A stretch of DNA of 64,000 nt from Porphyrobacter sp. TH134 (GCF_002855495.1 NZ_PKRO01000012.1:1-64000); one strand, 5' to 3'; shown: positions 17,260 to 26,692, numbered from the stretch's first letter. The notes: a model not told the origin generated them from the sequence alone. A program made the numbers and translations.

Positions 17260-18768
17260 TTACTGGGGCGCCTGATCCAGCCGCGAATAATCGGTTGCAG
17301 CAATGGTTTCCAGCACGCTCGCCCGCAAGGCCCGCGCCTCGGCCAGTGGGACGCCGTGCATGGCAAACTGCCCTCCGGCCAGCCCGAACTGGACCGTCGC
17401 ATAGCCGCGCAGCCGCGCCAGCGGGCCTTGCGCAATCTCGACCGAGTGCAGTTTCATGCGGGACGCAATCGTCTGGGTCGGCGAAAGAAAGCCTTGGCTG
17501 GCATAGACCTGCGCTGCATCGATGGCATGGCGGCGGAATTCCCACGCATACAGGTTCGCCCCCACCGCCAGCACTGCCGCGCCAAGGGGGACGAGGAACA
17601 GGCCGGTGGGCGCAAACAGGGCTGCAACGACAGTGAGGCCGGCGAAAATCGCTGCGTCACGGATCGCCATGTCGGTGCGGTGCGCCTTGCTGGCGCGGTG
17701 CCACTGTGTGCCCGCGTCGGGCAAGCGAAAGCCCGCTGCGCTGACGATCGGCGCAATCTCGTCCATCTGTGCAAAGGGCGCCACGACATGGCTTTCGCCC
17801 CCGGAATCCTGCGCCAGGCTGACAAAGCTGAGCCCGTGCCAGCCGAACCGATACCGCACAACGCCGGTGCCGATCACCAGCCCCTGCACGCGGTGCACGG
17901 GCATGACCACATCGGTGCGGGTCAGCAATCCGCGCTGCCGCCGGAACCCGCGCGGGCCGCGGGTCAGGGTAAATCCCCAATCGCGCAAGACGGTGCGCAC
18001 CACCCCGGTTGTCATGCCGATGACAATGAGGCCCAGCAGCCCCGCAACCGCCCCTGCGGCCTGCGCGTAGGGGCCAAGGCTGGCGACCGCGCTCCCCTGC
18101 TCTTCCAGCCAACTGCGCCACAGATCGACATTCCACACATCGATATCCGTGACATTGTCGGCATATTGCAACAGGCCGCCCAGTACCGCGAAGACGGCGA
18201 GCGAGAATTCGAACAGGCCAAAGGTCACCAACCGCCGGGGCGGAAGGGCAAACAATACCTCGTCCGCGTCAGCATCGGCGCGGATCGGGGCATCCGGGCC
18301 TGCACCGCTGGCGCTGGTCACATCGTCATCGCGGCGTTCGCGCACCAGCTGGCGCAGGCGTTCGCCTTGCGCATCGGTGAGGTATTGAAGCGCAAGGTCA
18401 TCGCCCCCGCCCGCCCCGGTCTCGAACTTGACCGCGACCAAGCCGAACAGGCGTGGCAGCGGCTTGGCTTCGAGGCTGACGTCCTGGATCCGCTCATAAG
18501 GCACCGACCGGGCCGAACGGCTGAGGAGACCGCTCTCAACCCGAATATCCGTCTCGCCAATGGTATAGGTCAGCCGCCGCCAGCGCGCGTAGCTCAGCGC
18601 CGTGCCGATGACGACCGACGCGGCGCCGACGCCAATGGCGATCAGGAACCGTCCGTCTCCGCCAATGCCCGAAAAGGCGATGGCGATGGCGGGAAAAATC
18701 GCGCTGCGGATGCTGCCAAGCGCGCCGAGGATGACGCTGACGGGGGCAGTGCGGTGTGGCCCGTTCAC
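17260..18768 (-). CDS. PH-domain membrane protein YdbT-like (DUF304 repeats)
   Basis: This 502-aa protein contains repeated bPH2/DUF304 modules. Each has a hydrophobic helix pair followed by a beta-rich unit with the YERIQDV or VHRVQGL signature (for example SVPYERIQDVSLEA and MPVHRVQGLVIG). It resembles Bacillus YdbT, which with YdbS forms a paired system linked to membrane-active bacteriocin resistance in Gram-positives; here the role is unknown. The chosen start is GTG at 18768, just after the ydbS-like stop. An earlier in-frame start would overlap that gene. Confidence 0.82.
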   Translation of the reverse strand: MNGPHRTAPVSVILGALGSIRSAIFPAIAIAFSGIGGDGRFLIAIGVGAASVVIGTALSYARWRRLTYTIGETDIRVESGLLSRSARSVPYERIQDVSLEAKPLPRLFGLVAVKFETGAGGGDDLALQYLTDAQGERLRQLVRERRDDDVTSASGAGPDAPIRADADADEVLFALPPRRLVTFGLFEFSLAVFAVLGGLLQYADNVTDIDVWNVDLWRSWLEEQGSAVASLGPYAQAAGAVAGLLGLIVIGMTTGVVRTVLRDWGFTLTRGPRGFRRQRGLLTRTDVVMPVHRVQGLVIGTGVVRYRFGWHGLSFVSLAQDSGGESHVVAPFAQMDEIAPIVSAAGFRLPDAGTQWHRASKAHRTDMAIRDAAIFAGLTVVAALFAPTGLFLVPLGAAVLAVGANLYAWEFRRHAIDAAQVYASQGFLSPTQTIASRMKLHSVEIAQGPLARLRGYATVQFGLAGGQFAMHGVPLAEARALRASVLETIAATDYSRLDQAPQ

Positions 18769-18778
18769 GCCGAACCGC

Positions 18779-19297
18779 TCACACTGTCTCGCGCCGGATA
18801 TGGCCCCGGATGGCCTCGCGCATGTCGCGCGCCAGCGGCTCGCCAAGGCCGGGCAGCGACACGCTGGCATTGTGATTGCCCGCAGTGTGGATCGTCAGCG
18901 TGGCAATCCCGAAGAACCGTTCAATCGGGTCTTGCTGCACATCGATATGCTGCACCCGCCCGAATGGCACAACCGTATCGACGCGGAACAACAGGCCGCG
19001 CACCACCCGCAGCCGGTCGGCACTGATCTGGTAACCGCGCGCATTATACCGCCGGGCGGGCACGCGGATGATCAGCGCCAGCGCAATCACCAGCACGGTC
19101 CCGGCGATAAGGCCCTGCGGGATCAGCGCTGCCTTGCGGATCGCGGCTTCTGCCACCAGCGCCCCGATCAGAAACGGGATCGCGGTCAGCGTGGTGCGCA
19201 CCCGCAGCGCATGGGCATAGTTGGGATGCAGCCTTGTCGGCGCATCATCATCGTCAATCGATGCTGCGGCGGGCGTGACGGCGGGGGCATGGTCCAT
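18779..19297 (-). CDS. PH-domain membrane protein YdbS-like (DUF304)
   Basis: This 172-aa protein has two transmembrane helices (about 35-75) followed by one bPH2/DUF304 domain with the diagnostic VPFGRVQHIDVQQDPIERFFGI segment (about 111-132). It is the small partner of the downstream YdbT-like gene, 10 bases away, and the pair is presumably cotranscribed. The acidic N-terminus (IDDDDAP) is cytoplasmic by prediction. Function in Gram-negative bacteria has not been established to my knowledge. Confidence 0.85.
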   Translation of the reverse strand: MDHAPAVTPAAASIDDDDAPTRLHPNYAHALRVRTTLTAIPFLIGALVAEAAIRKAALIPQGLIAGTVLVIALALIIRVPARRYNARGYQISADRLRVVRGLLFRVDTVVPFGRVQHIDVQQDPIERFFGIATLTIHTAGNHNASVSLPGLGEPLARDMREAIRGHIRRETV

Positions 19298-19428
19298 GGT
19301 GCCTTAGTGGCGCAATACAGCCAGTCCGCGCAAGCGCTTTTGCGCACCTGGCCTAGCGCATTTAGGAGGGCGACGAATGCGGCCCTTCCCCCTAGAACCC
19401 TGGGCAAAACCAGCCGGGAGAACACCGC

Positions 19429-20076
19429 ATGACCACACTCCATTCCAGCCTTGGCCCCAATCCGCGGCTTGTGCGCATGTTCATGATCGAAAAGGGGCTG
19501 GAGGAAGGGCGCGATTTTACCCGCGTCCACTACGACATCATCACCGGCGCGAACCGGCAGGATGCCAGTTACATGGCCAAGAACCCGCAAGGCACCACGC
19601 CGACGCTGGAGCTGGACGACGGCACCTGCCTTACGGAAAGCTGGCCGATCTGCGAATATATCGAGGAACTGCACCCCTCGCCGGGCCTGTTCGGCGAGAC
19701 GGCGGTGGAGCGTGCCCAGGTGCGCAAATGGACGCGGCTGTTCGATCAGGAAGTGGTCGTGCCGATGACGATGGGTTTCCGCGCCACCACCGGCCGCCCG
19801 ATGTTCGCGCCGCGCATGACGGTCGTCTCGCAAGGGGCAGGCGCGGAACTGTTCGCGCTGGCGGACGAGAAGTGGCGGATGTTCGATGCGTGTTTGGGTA
19901 ACAGCAACCACATCGCACTTGGCCGTTTCACCTTTGCCGACCTCATGATCTTCGCCTTTGCCAATTTCGGCTTCACTGTGGGCTGGAAGCTGCCGGAGGG
20001 GACGGACAACCTCGCACGGTTTGTGGCGGCGCACAGTCAGCGGGCCTGTGCGGCTGTCTGGAAAGAAGCGGAGTAG
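19429..20076 (+). CDS. Glutathione S-transferase family protein
   Basis: This 215-aa protein has an N-terminal thioredoxin-like GST domain: SLGPNPRLVRMFMIEKGLE, NPQGTTPTLELDDG with the cis-Pro, and LTESWPICEYIEE with the glutathione-binding Glu-Ser (roughly 1-85). An all-helical C-terminal domain follows (SLR-type, ALGRFTFADLMIFAF). It is a cytosolic detoxification or catabolic enzyme by family. It borders the catabolic region but is separated from it by a palindromic repeat and a convergent gene. Its start has no strong Shine-Dalgarno sequence. Confidence 0.88.
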   Translation: MTTLHSSLGPNPRLVRMFMIEKGLEEGRDFTRVHYDIITGANRQDASYMAKNPQGTTPTLELDDGTCLTESWPICEYIEELHPSPGLFGETAVERAQVRKWTRLFDQEVVVPMTMGFRATTGRPMFAPRMTVVSQGAGAELFALADEKWRMFDACLGNSNHIALGRFTFADLMIFAFANFGFTVGWKLPEGTDNLARFVAAHSQRACAAVWKEAE

Positions 20077-20155
20077 CGGCCGATCCCAAGGGCCGCTTTC
20101 ACGGCCGAGCAGAAACCAGCTGCCGGTCGGGAAGCAACCCCATTCCCGCCCTCAC

Positions 20156-20237
20156 CGTCACCCAGGCGAAGGCCGGGGCCTAGGGCCGCTTGACGCCGTG
20201 CGTGCCGCTCTGGATCCCGGCCTTCGCCGGGATGACG
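20156..20237. repeat. Palindromic intergenic repeat, family 1
   Basis: Two arms of about 25 bases, CGTCA...GGCGAAGGCCGGG and its imperfect complement ending GCCGGGATGACG, flank a 30-base centre. It sits between the convergent GST and MFS genes. A related element is at 33746-33822. No coding potential is evident in 20,077-20,326. Confidence 0.75.
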
Positions 20238-20326
20238 AAAAGGGCAACGCACCACCCACTTCCGGCCAAAGCGCGTCCTGATCTCGCCTCCCAATAGCGC
20301 ACGGTTCTCGCATTGCGGCAGGCACC

Positions 20327-21631
20327 TCATTCGCCCCGCATTTTCGCCAGATAGCCCGTTGGCCCCATCTGCGCGGCGGTCCATACGAAGACCGCGAGGC
20401 TCACCACGCCGGCCGCAAGGCATACGCCGAAGACCGCCACCGCCAGCGCGCTGGCGCCATAGGCCGGGCCAAGCGCATCGCTCACTGCGCCGATCATGCC
20501 GAGGCCCAGCGTCTGGCCGATCAGGTTATTGAAGAACAGGGCAATGGCGACAGCGAAACCGCGGCTGGCAGGCTCCACCGCCGTCTGGATGCCCGACATG
20601 ATCCCGGCCTGGCTGGCGACGTAGATAGCGTAGGCGACCCCGAACCAGCCGAGGAAACCCGCAAAGCTGCCGGACGTCAGGCTCAAGGCGAGCGGGACAA
20701 CGCAGCCGAGGCTTACCACCCCCGGCAGCCATGCGCGCCAGCGCTCGTCGCGCAAGGTCAGCCAATGGGTGAGGTATCCGCCCAGCAGCGGCCCCGGGAT
20801 GCCGCCCAGAAAGAAGGTAAAGCCGAGATACAGGCCAACATCCCCGGTCGAGATCGGGAACTGGCGCAGCATCACCGCCGCCATCCAGAAGGCGAGACCA
20901 TAGCCGATCATGATCTGCACCGCCCAGCCCAGCGCCAGCCCCATGAACACCCGGTTGGCCAGCAGGCTGCGGATGGTCTGGCCGAGCGGCAATTGCGCCA
21001 TGTCCGTGCCCACAGGCGCATAGCGTCCACGCATGGGCTCGCGCACGGTGAGGTAGATCACCCCGCCCAGCAAAAGGCCCGGCAAGCCCATCAGCACGAA
21101 AGCCCAGCGCCAGTCGAAAATCTCGGCAAGCTGCCCGCCGATAATCAGCCCGCCCGCGGTCCCCATGCTCGCCCCGATGGTCAGGAACCCCATCGCCTTG
21201 GCGAGTTCAGCGCGGGAGAAGAAATCCGCGACCAGGCTTTGCGATGACGGGCCGGAACACCCCTCGCCCACGCCCACGCCGGTGCGCGCGGCGAACAATG
21301 TCCAGAAGCCCGTGGCGGTGCCGCAAACCGCGGTCATCAGGCTCCAGAAGCTGATTGCACCGGCAACAATGGTCTTGCGGCTCGACCGGTCAGCCAGCCG
21401 TGCGGCGGGAAAGCCAGCGAGTACATAGACCAGGCTAAACGCGAGGCCGCCGAGCATCCCCAGCTCGAAATCCGACAAAGCAAACTCGGCCTTGATGTCC
21501 TGAACCAGAATGCCGAACACCAGCCGGTCGGCCACGCTGAAGGCGCTCGTCAGCGTCAGCAGCCCGAGCACGTACCAGCGGTACGCGCCGGGCGCGTCGG
21601 CCTTAGTGGTGGGGTCTGGCGCTGAGGCCAT
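20327..21631 (-). CDS. MFS transporter
   Basis: This 434-aa major facilitator has 12 predicted helices. The family motif between helices 2 and 3 is present as GFPAARLADRSSRKTI (about 73-88), and GEGCSGPSSQSLVADFF resembles the spinster-like/aromatic-acid subfamily often found in sphingomonad catabolic clusters. The start lies 29 bases inside the upstream SDR gene, so the two are coupled. It is probably an importer or exporter of the compound processed by the neighbouring genes; the substrate is unknown. Confidence 0.88.
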   Translation of the reverse strand: MASAPDPTTKADAPGAYRWYVLGLLTLTSAFSVADRLVFGILVQDIKAEFALSDFELGMLGGLAFSLVYVLAGFPAARLADRSSRKTIVAGAISFWSLMTAVCGTATGFWTLFAARTGVGVGEGCSGPSSQSLVADFFSRAELAKAMGFLTIGASMGTAGGLIIGGQLAEIFDWRWAFVLMGLPGLLLGGVIYLTVREPMRGRYAPVGTDMAQLPLGQTIRSLLANRVFMGLALGWAVQIMIGYGLAFWMAAVMLRQFPISTGDVGLYLGFTFFLGGIPGPLLGGYLTHWLTLRDERWRAWLPGVVSLGCVVPLALSLTSGSFAGFLGWFGVAYAIYVASQAGIMSGIQTAVEPASRGFAVAIALFFNNLIGQTLGLGMIGAVSDALGPAYGASALAVAVFGVCLAAGVVSLAVFVWTAAQMGPTGYLAKMRGE

Positions 21632-22382
21632 TGTCCACCGGGATCGTCAGGCCATTGAGAAAGCGCGCCTCGTCCGAGGCAAGGAACAGCACGCAGCCCG
21701 CCACATCGCTCGGATGGCCGAGCGCATCGGCAGGCAGCGGGCCTGCGGGGATCTCCATCGGGGCCTGCCCTGCCCGGCCCGATACGCCCATCACCATCGG
21801 CGTCTCGATCCCGCCCGGCGCCAGCGCATTGACCCGGATGCCGTAACCCCGGTCCTGAAAATCCATCGCAAGGCTACGGGTCATCCCCGCGATCCCGGCC
21901 TTCGACGCGGCATAGGCGGGGATGTTGCCATAGCCCAGCAACGCCGCGGTGGAGGCCATGTTGATGATCGACGATCCCCCGCCGCCCACGTGCAGGTGCC
22001 GATGCTTCATCAGCTTCGCCGCATATTTGCAGCCCAGAAACGTGCCGACGACGTGAATATCGAGATGCAGCCTGAAGTGGGCAAGGCTGCATTCCTCGAT
22101 GCTTTCGAAGATCACATTGCCCGCGTTGTTAACCAGAATATCCAGCCCGCCGTGGCGTTCCTGCACCGCGCGCATGACCTCGGTCCACTGCTCTTCGCTG
22201 GTCACATCAAGCGCCATCGCATCGCCGCCGATTTCAGCGGCGACCTTGTGGGCGAGTTCGGCATCGCGGTCGGTGACGATCACCTTGGCGCCTTCCCGCG
22301 CGAGCGCTTCGCAATCGGCCTTGCCCAGCCCCATCGCCCCGCCCGTAACGAGCGCCACCTTGCCCGCTACCCGTCCTGCCAT
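21603..22382 (-). CDS. Short-chain dehydrogenase/reductase (catabolic locus SDR 1)
   Basis: This 259-aa classical SDR has the cofactor loop TGGAMGLG (13-20), NNAG (85-88) and the catalytic Ser144, Tyr157 and Lys161 (AYAASKAG). Asp38 after beta-2 (VTDRD) suggests NAD(H) preference. It probably oxidises an alcohol or reduces a ketone in the catabolic pathway. The start was set at MAGRVAGK; the upstream in-frame stretch of about 74 codons lies in a non-coding region. It is coupled to the MFS gene and diverges from a TonB-dependent receptor. Confidence 0.92.
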   Translation of the reverse strand: MAGRVAGKVALVTGGAMGLGKADCEALAREGAKVIVTDRDAELAHKVAAEIGGDAMALDVTSEEQWTEVMRAVQERHGGLDILVNNAGNVIFESIEECSLAHFRLHLDIHVVGTFLGCKYAAKLMKHRHLHVGGGGSSIINMASTAALLGYGNIPAYAASKAGIAGMTRSLAMDFQDRGYGIRVNALAPGGIETPMVMGVSGRAGQAPMEIPAGPLPADALGHPSDVAGCVLFLASDEARFLNGLTIPVDNGLSARPHH

Positions 22383-22816
22383 ATGCTCTCTCCCCACGGC
22401 TTTCTTATTCTGGCGCCAGCCTATCGGGCGGGCGGGGCGGTGCCACTGTCGAAAGCGCGAGGGCGCTGCGGGCGAGCAGCGGTGTAATCGCGCCAGCCAA
22501 GGGAGAGCCAGCCATGATGGAGCCGGAGCAACTCGCGCGGTTGAAGGTGCCGAGGGAGTGGGAGGGCCGCCGCACCGGTTCCAAGCCGCTTGCGGCGGCC
22601 ACATGACGTTACGTTATCCGACGCTTTTGGACGCTCTTGTGCGGTTTTGTGACGTTTTTGCCGCAGCTACGCAGCCTCACTAGCGCTTTTGCGAATGGCG
22701 CGCATCGTGCCGCACCATAAACCTCCAACACATACCGGAAGACGTGAAAAGCGACGTCAGCGGATTGGGGATACAGGGCACGCGGGCGAGCCGCGGTCTG
22801 AAGGGGAGAGACGACC
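22383..22816. other. 434-base divergent intergenic region
   Basis: This space separates the SDR/MFS unit (minus) from the TonB-dependent receptor (plus) and must carry both promoters. Apart from a possible 30-codon ORF (22514-22606) I see no gene. Local composition is lower in GC around 22,610-22,690 (for example TGCGGTTTTGTGACGTTTTTG), which would suit a promoter. No operator I recognise. Confidence 0.5.
22514..22606 (+). CDS. Possible 30-residue leader or remnant ORF
   Basis: An ATG preceded by GGGAGAG at a reasonable distance opens a 30-codon frame starting MMEPEQLARL and ending with TGA. The codon use is like that of real genes here, and it ends in a Lys/Arg then Ala-rich tail. It may be a small protein, a leader peptide for the receptor gene 211 bases downstream, or the remnant of a lost gene. 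Evidence is weak. Confidence 0.25.
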   Translation: MMEPEQLARLKVPREWEGRRTGSKPLAAAT

Positions 22817-25264
22817 ATGACCACATTTCGTGCCCGAATTGCATCTGGCGTCCGCGTGGGCGGCATAAGGCGCGCGCTGCTGTGCGGCGCTGCGCTGAGC
22901 GGCCTTGCCGCATTGCCAACCGCCGCCTTCGCGCAGGATGCCTCAGCCGAAGCGGAGACTGTCGAAAACGATCAGGTGATCGTGGTGCAGGCTCGCCGCC
23001 AGAACGAAACCTTGCAGGAAGTGCCGGTCACCGTCACCGCGATCGGCGGGGAAACGCTTCAGAAATACAATATCGATCAGGTCGCAGACATCACCAGCCG
23101 CGTGCCGACGCTGAACGTGCAGGTCGGCGGGTCGGGCTCGGGCGGACAGCTCAGCTTGCGCGGGGTCGGCTCCTCCAACATCTCGGCCGCCTTCGATTCC
23201 GCCGTGGCGTTTGATTACGACGGCGTGATCGTATCGACCATGCGCATGGTGCAGGCAGGCTTCTTCGATGTGGAGCAGATCGATGTGCTGCGCGGCCCGC
23301 AATCGCTGTTCTTCGGCAAGTCCGCGACCGCTGGCGTACTGTCACTGCGGTCGGCCAACCCGACCTCCGACTGGCAAATCGGGATGCGCGGTTCGTATGA
23401 GTTTGAAGAAAAGGGCTATCTGCTCAACGGCTATATTTCCGGCCCGCTGACCGATACGCTGGGCATCCGCATTGCCGCGCAGTTCAACGATATTGACGAA
23501 TTCCAGCTGGCCCAGACCGGTTCGCCCGCGGTCAATCAAAAGCGCGGGCTGACCGATTTCATCGGCCGCGTCACGCTGGACTGGAACCCGGTCGACCGGT
23601 TCCGTGCGAACCTCAAGGTCCAATATACCAGAAACGAAAATGACGGCGCGCTTGGCACTGGCGAGGTATCCTGCGGCGCAAACGGCATCGCTGACACCAT
23701 CTTCCTGCTGGGCGGCGCGGTCAATCTGCCGGCGGGATATAACTGCAACACCACCGACCAGCGCTATTACTTTACCGACACCGCCGGGCCACTGGCCAGC
23801 GGCGTGCCGACACCGTCGAAGGCTGCGGGCCGCAACGGCGTTCCTTTCGGCGAGACCGAAATCTGGTTCGGCCGCTTGCAGTTCGAGCTCGACCTGTCCG
23901 ACACCTTGTCGCTGACGTCGGTGACCGGCCTGCTCAACATGAAATCGGTCGACTTCGAGAGCTATTCCTATGGCGGGTTCATCCCCGGCCCGAACGGCAC
24001 CCGCTTGCCGGGCGGCGCCGGGTCATCCGATCCGATCAACAATCTGGAACAATACACCCAGGAACTGCGCCTTGCGTCAGACTTCGACGGCGCGTTCAAC
24101 TTCATGCTCGGCGCGTTCTACGAAGACCGCACCATCACCTTCGATACCTCGCAACAGGGCGTGAACATCTCGTTCCTCGGGCCTGACCCGGCGACGGGCT
24201 TCACCTATGACTGGGACAAGACCCACCTGACCAAGACCGAGGCCCTGTCGTTCTTCGGCAGCGCGATGATCGACCTTACCGACAAGCTGGAACTTTCAGG
24301 CGGCATTCGCTGGACGGACGAGCAGAAGGTGCAGACGATCAGCGTGCCTTACGTTCACACCTTCCTGCAAGGCCCCGCCTTCGTCCGGCCCGGCTTCTTC
24401 TCCGGTCCGATCGAATTTGCCGATGACAACTTCTCGCCCGAAGTGACACTGAAATATCAGGCGAACGAGGATTTCAACGTCTTCGCCTCGTTCAAGACCG
24501 GCTTCAAATCGGGCGGGATCGACAATTCCGCGCTGCCGTCCAACAGCCTGAGTGCCGCGGCGGCGAGCGGCGATTTCAGCTCGCTGATCTTCAAATCGGA
24601 AGAAGCGATCGGCGGCGAAGTGGGCTTCAAGTCGCAGTGGGCAAACCGCGACATCACTCTGAATGCCACGGCCTACCAATATGTGTTCAAGGATCTGCAA
24701 GTGCAGAACTTCAACGCACAGACGGTGCAGTTCATTACCAGCAATGCGGGCGAATTGACCACCAAGGGCGTCGATTTGGAAGCGAAATGGCGCACGCCGG
24801 TGGACGGGCTGAGCTTTTCGTCCAACCTGTCTTATCTCGATGCCAAATACACCGATGACTTCCTGCAACCGGGCGGTCAGGGCGGGGTGATCAACCTGCG
24901 CGGCCGCCGTGGCAGCCAGGCACCCGAATGGTCGGGCAATATCGCCGCCGATTGGGCAATCCCGCTCAGCGACAGCCTTGAACTGTTCCTCTCGGGCAAC
25001 GCGGCCTATAATGATGGCTACATCACCGACGAAACCACACTGAACGATCTGGAGCAGCCCAGCTTCTGGCTGCTGGATGCCAACGTGTCGATCGGCCACC
25101 CGGATGGCAACTGGAAGCTTTCGCTGATCGCGCAAAACCTGACTGACAAGATCTTCGTGATCACCTCGGGTGGGCGTCCGTTCCTGTCGCCGACCGGGGA
25201 CGATCTCTTCCTGACCCAGAACCGCGGCCGTCAGGTGTTTGCGGAGATCAGCTTCCGCTTCTGA
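22817..25264 (+). CDS. TonB-dependent outer-membrane receptor
   Basis: This 815-aa receptor has a signal peptide cleaved near AFA/QDA (residues 39-40). A plug domain (about 60-185) contains LQEVPVTVTAI and VEQIDVLRGPQSLFFGKSAT, and a beta-barrel ends in a terminal Phe (EISFRF). It belongs to the large sphingomonad group of receptors that often sit beside catabolic genes and are thought to take up hydrophobic carbon sources rather than siderophores. The start has a GGGGAGAG site. The Rieske oxygenase gene follows 176 bases downstream, so its imported ligand may be the pathway substrate. Confidence 0.93.
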   Translation: MTTFRARIASGVRVGGIRRALLCGAALSGLAALPTAAFAQDASAEAETVENDQVIVVQARRQNETLQEVPVTVTAIGGETLQKYNIDQVADITSRVPTLNVQVGGSGSGGQLSLRGVGSSNISAAFDSAVAFDYDGVIVSTMRMVQAGFFDVEQIDVLRGPQSLFFGKSATAGVLSLRSANPTSDWQIGMRGSYEFEEKGYLLNGYISGPLTDTLGIRIAAQFNDIDEFQLAQTGSPAVNQKRGLTDFIGRVTLDWNPVDRFRANLKVQYTRNENDGALGTGEVSCGANGIADTIFLLGGAVNLPAGYNCNTTDQRYYFTDTAGPLASGVPTPSKAAGRNGVPFGETEIWFGRLQFELDLSDTLSLTSVTGLLNMKSVDFESYSYGGFIPGPNGTRLPGGAGSSDPINNLEQYTQELRLASDFDGAFNFMLGAFYEDRTITFDTSQQGVNISFLGPDPATGFTYDWDKTHLTKTEALSFFGSAMIDLTDKLELSGGIRWTDEQKVQTISVPYVHTFLQGPAFVRPGFFSGPIEFADDNFSPEVTLKYQANEDFNVFASFKTGFKSGGIDNSALPSNSLSAAAASGDFSSLIFKSEEAIGGEVGFKSQWANRDITLNATAYQYVFKDLQVQNFNAQTVQFITSNAGELTTKGVDLEAKWRTPVDGLSFSSNLSYLDAKYTDDFLQPGGQGGVINLRGRRGSQAPEWSGNIAADWAIPLSDSLELFLSGNAAYNDGYITDETTLNDLEQPSFWLLDANVSIGHPDGNWKLSLIAQNLTDKIFVITSGGRPFLSPTGDDLFLTQNRGRQVFAEISFRF

Positions 25265-25310
25265 TAGGGGTTCAACAGGGGAAATGGGGGGCGGGCCAGC
25301 GATGGTTCGC

Positions 25311-25352
25311 CCCCTGTCTTTTGACCCCTGTCTTTTGGCCCCTGTCTTTTGG
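25311..25352. repeat. Tandem repeat, 14-bp unit x 3
   Basis: Three direct copies of CCCCTGTCTTTTGR follow each other exactly (the first ends in A, the others in G), and a fourth partial copy starts at 25353. They lie between the TonB-dependent receptor and the Rieske oxygenase. The rest of the 176-base gap shows no gene. Confidence 0.9.
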
Positions 25353-25440
25353 CCCCTTTCGCTTTGCCAAAAATGAGCATTGCCGCAGGCGCCCAGCCAA
25401 AGGATGCTCGGCGGCAACCGGCACCCTGGGAGAAACGCCA

Positions 25441-26670
25441 ATGTCACGCGAAACGCTGGTCGCAATGACCCGCAATCTGGTTGCCCACGGGGCTGCCGAT
25501 ACGATGGAATATGCTGACGACATCATGCGCGTGCCCGCCAGCGCCTATACCGATCCAGCGCTGTTCGAGCGGGAAAAGCAGCGCATTTTCCGCCGCCTTC
25601 CGCTGATGGTCGCACCCAGCTGCGAATTGCCCCAGCCCGGTGATTTCAAGGCCATGGACATCTGCGGCGTCCCGCTGCTGCTGTCCCGCCAGAAGGACGG
25701 CAGCATGGGCGCCTTCCTCAACATGTGCACCCACCGCGGCAACCCGCTCGCGGCCGGCTGCGGCAATGCCAGCCGCTTCACCTGCGGCTATCACGGCTGG
25801 ACCTTCAAGGCGACCGGCGACCTGATCGGCGTGGCCGACGCAGCTGATTTCGGGCGGATCGACAAGAGCCAGCATTGCCTCACCAAGTTCCCGGTTTACG
25901 AGAACGCAGGCCTGATCTGGGTGACGCTTGACCCGCATTCCAAGCTCAGCATCCCTGATTACCTGTGCGGCTATGACGAGCTGCTCAAGGCCTTCGAATT
26001 CGATGGCTGGACGCTATTCGCCTCGAGAGTGCTGGAAGGGCCGAACTGGAAGACGGCCTATGACGGCTATCTCGATTTCTACCATCTGCCGGTGTTGCAC
26101 AAGGACACCTTCGGCGCGGATTTCTATAATCGGGCGAACTACTTTGCCTTCGGCCCGCACCAGCGCCTGTCGACCCCGTCGCAATTCGCGATCAAAGTGC
26201 AGGGGGATGATGACCAGCAGATGGACCTCGCGGCAATGTCAGACGATGACCTGCCGCAGGAAGTACTGGTGCAGGGCGTGTGGACGATCTTCCCGCACAT
26301 CTCCATCGCCAGCTTCTACGGCGGCGGGCAGCGCGGCGCGCTTATCAGCCAGCTGTTCCCGGGGCCGGATGTGGGCACCAGCTACACCACCCAGTTCTAC
26401 GTCATGGAAAACCAGCCCGAAACGCCCGAACAGGTCCAGGCGGCGCACGATCAGTTCAATTTTCTTGAGATCGTGGTGCGGGACGAAGATTACGCCACCG
26501 GAAAGCGCCAGCATCAGGCGCTGCAATCGGGGCTGATGAAAGAGGTGCTGTTCGGCCGCAATGAACGCGGCGGACAGGTCTTCCACAGCTGGGCCGAGCG
26601 GCTGACGCAGGCCAGCGACGAGGAGCTGGTGGCGATCTTCGCTCAGGAACAGCGGCAGGCGGCGGAGTAG
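25441..26670 (+). CDS. Rieske non-haem iron oxygenase, alpha subunit
   Basis: This 409-aa ring-hydroxylating-type oxygenase has Rieske cluster ligands Cys96-x-His98 (CTHRG) and Cys115-x2-His118 (CGYHGW). Mononuclear iron ligands are likely His215 and His220, with bridging Asp212 (YLDFYHLPVLH). It inserts oxygen into, or demethylates, a hydrophobic substrate using electrons from a separate reductase. No reductase or beta subunit is adjacent. The start was chosen at MSRETLV, preceded by GGGAGAAACGCC. It follows the TonB receptor, and a clear terminator comes after it. Confidence 0.93.
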   Translation: MSRETLVAMTRNLVAHGAADTMEYADDIMRVPASAYTDPALFEREKQRIFRRLPLMVAPSCELPQPGDFKAMDICGVPLLLSRQKDGSMGAFLNMCTHRGNPLAAGCGNASRFTCGYHGWTFKATGDLIGVADAADFGRIDKSQHCLTKFPVYENAGLIWVTLDPHSKLSIPDYLCGYDELLKAFEFDGWTLFASRVLEGPNWKTAYDGYLDFYHLPVLHKDTFGADFYNRANYFAFGPHQRLSTPSQFAIKVQGDDDQQMDLAAMSDDDLPQEVLVQGVWTIFPHISIASFYGGGQRGALISQLFPGPDVGTSYTTQFYVMENQPETPEQVQAAHDQFNFLEIVVRDEDYATGKRQHQALQSGLMKEVLFGRNERGGQVFHSWAERLTQASDEELVAIFAQEQRQAAE

Positions 26671-26692
26671 CTTTGCCCGCCAGCATGTCATG

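Noticed and set aside
22610-22700. AT-richer stretch in the divergent gap as a transposon scar
   Set aside because: No inverted repeats, target duplication or transposase remnant; a promoter region explains it better.
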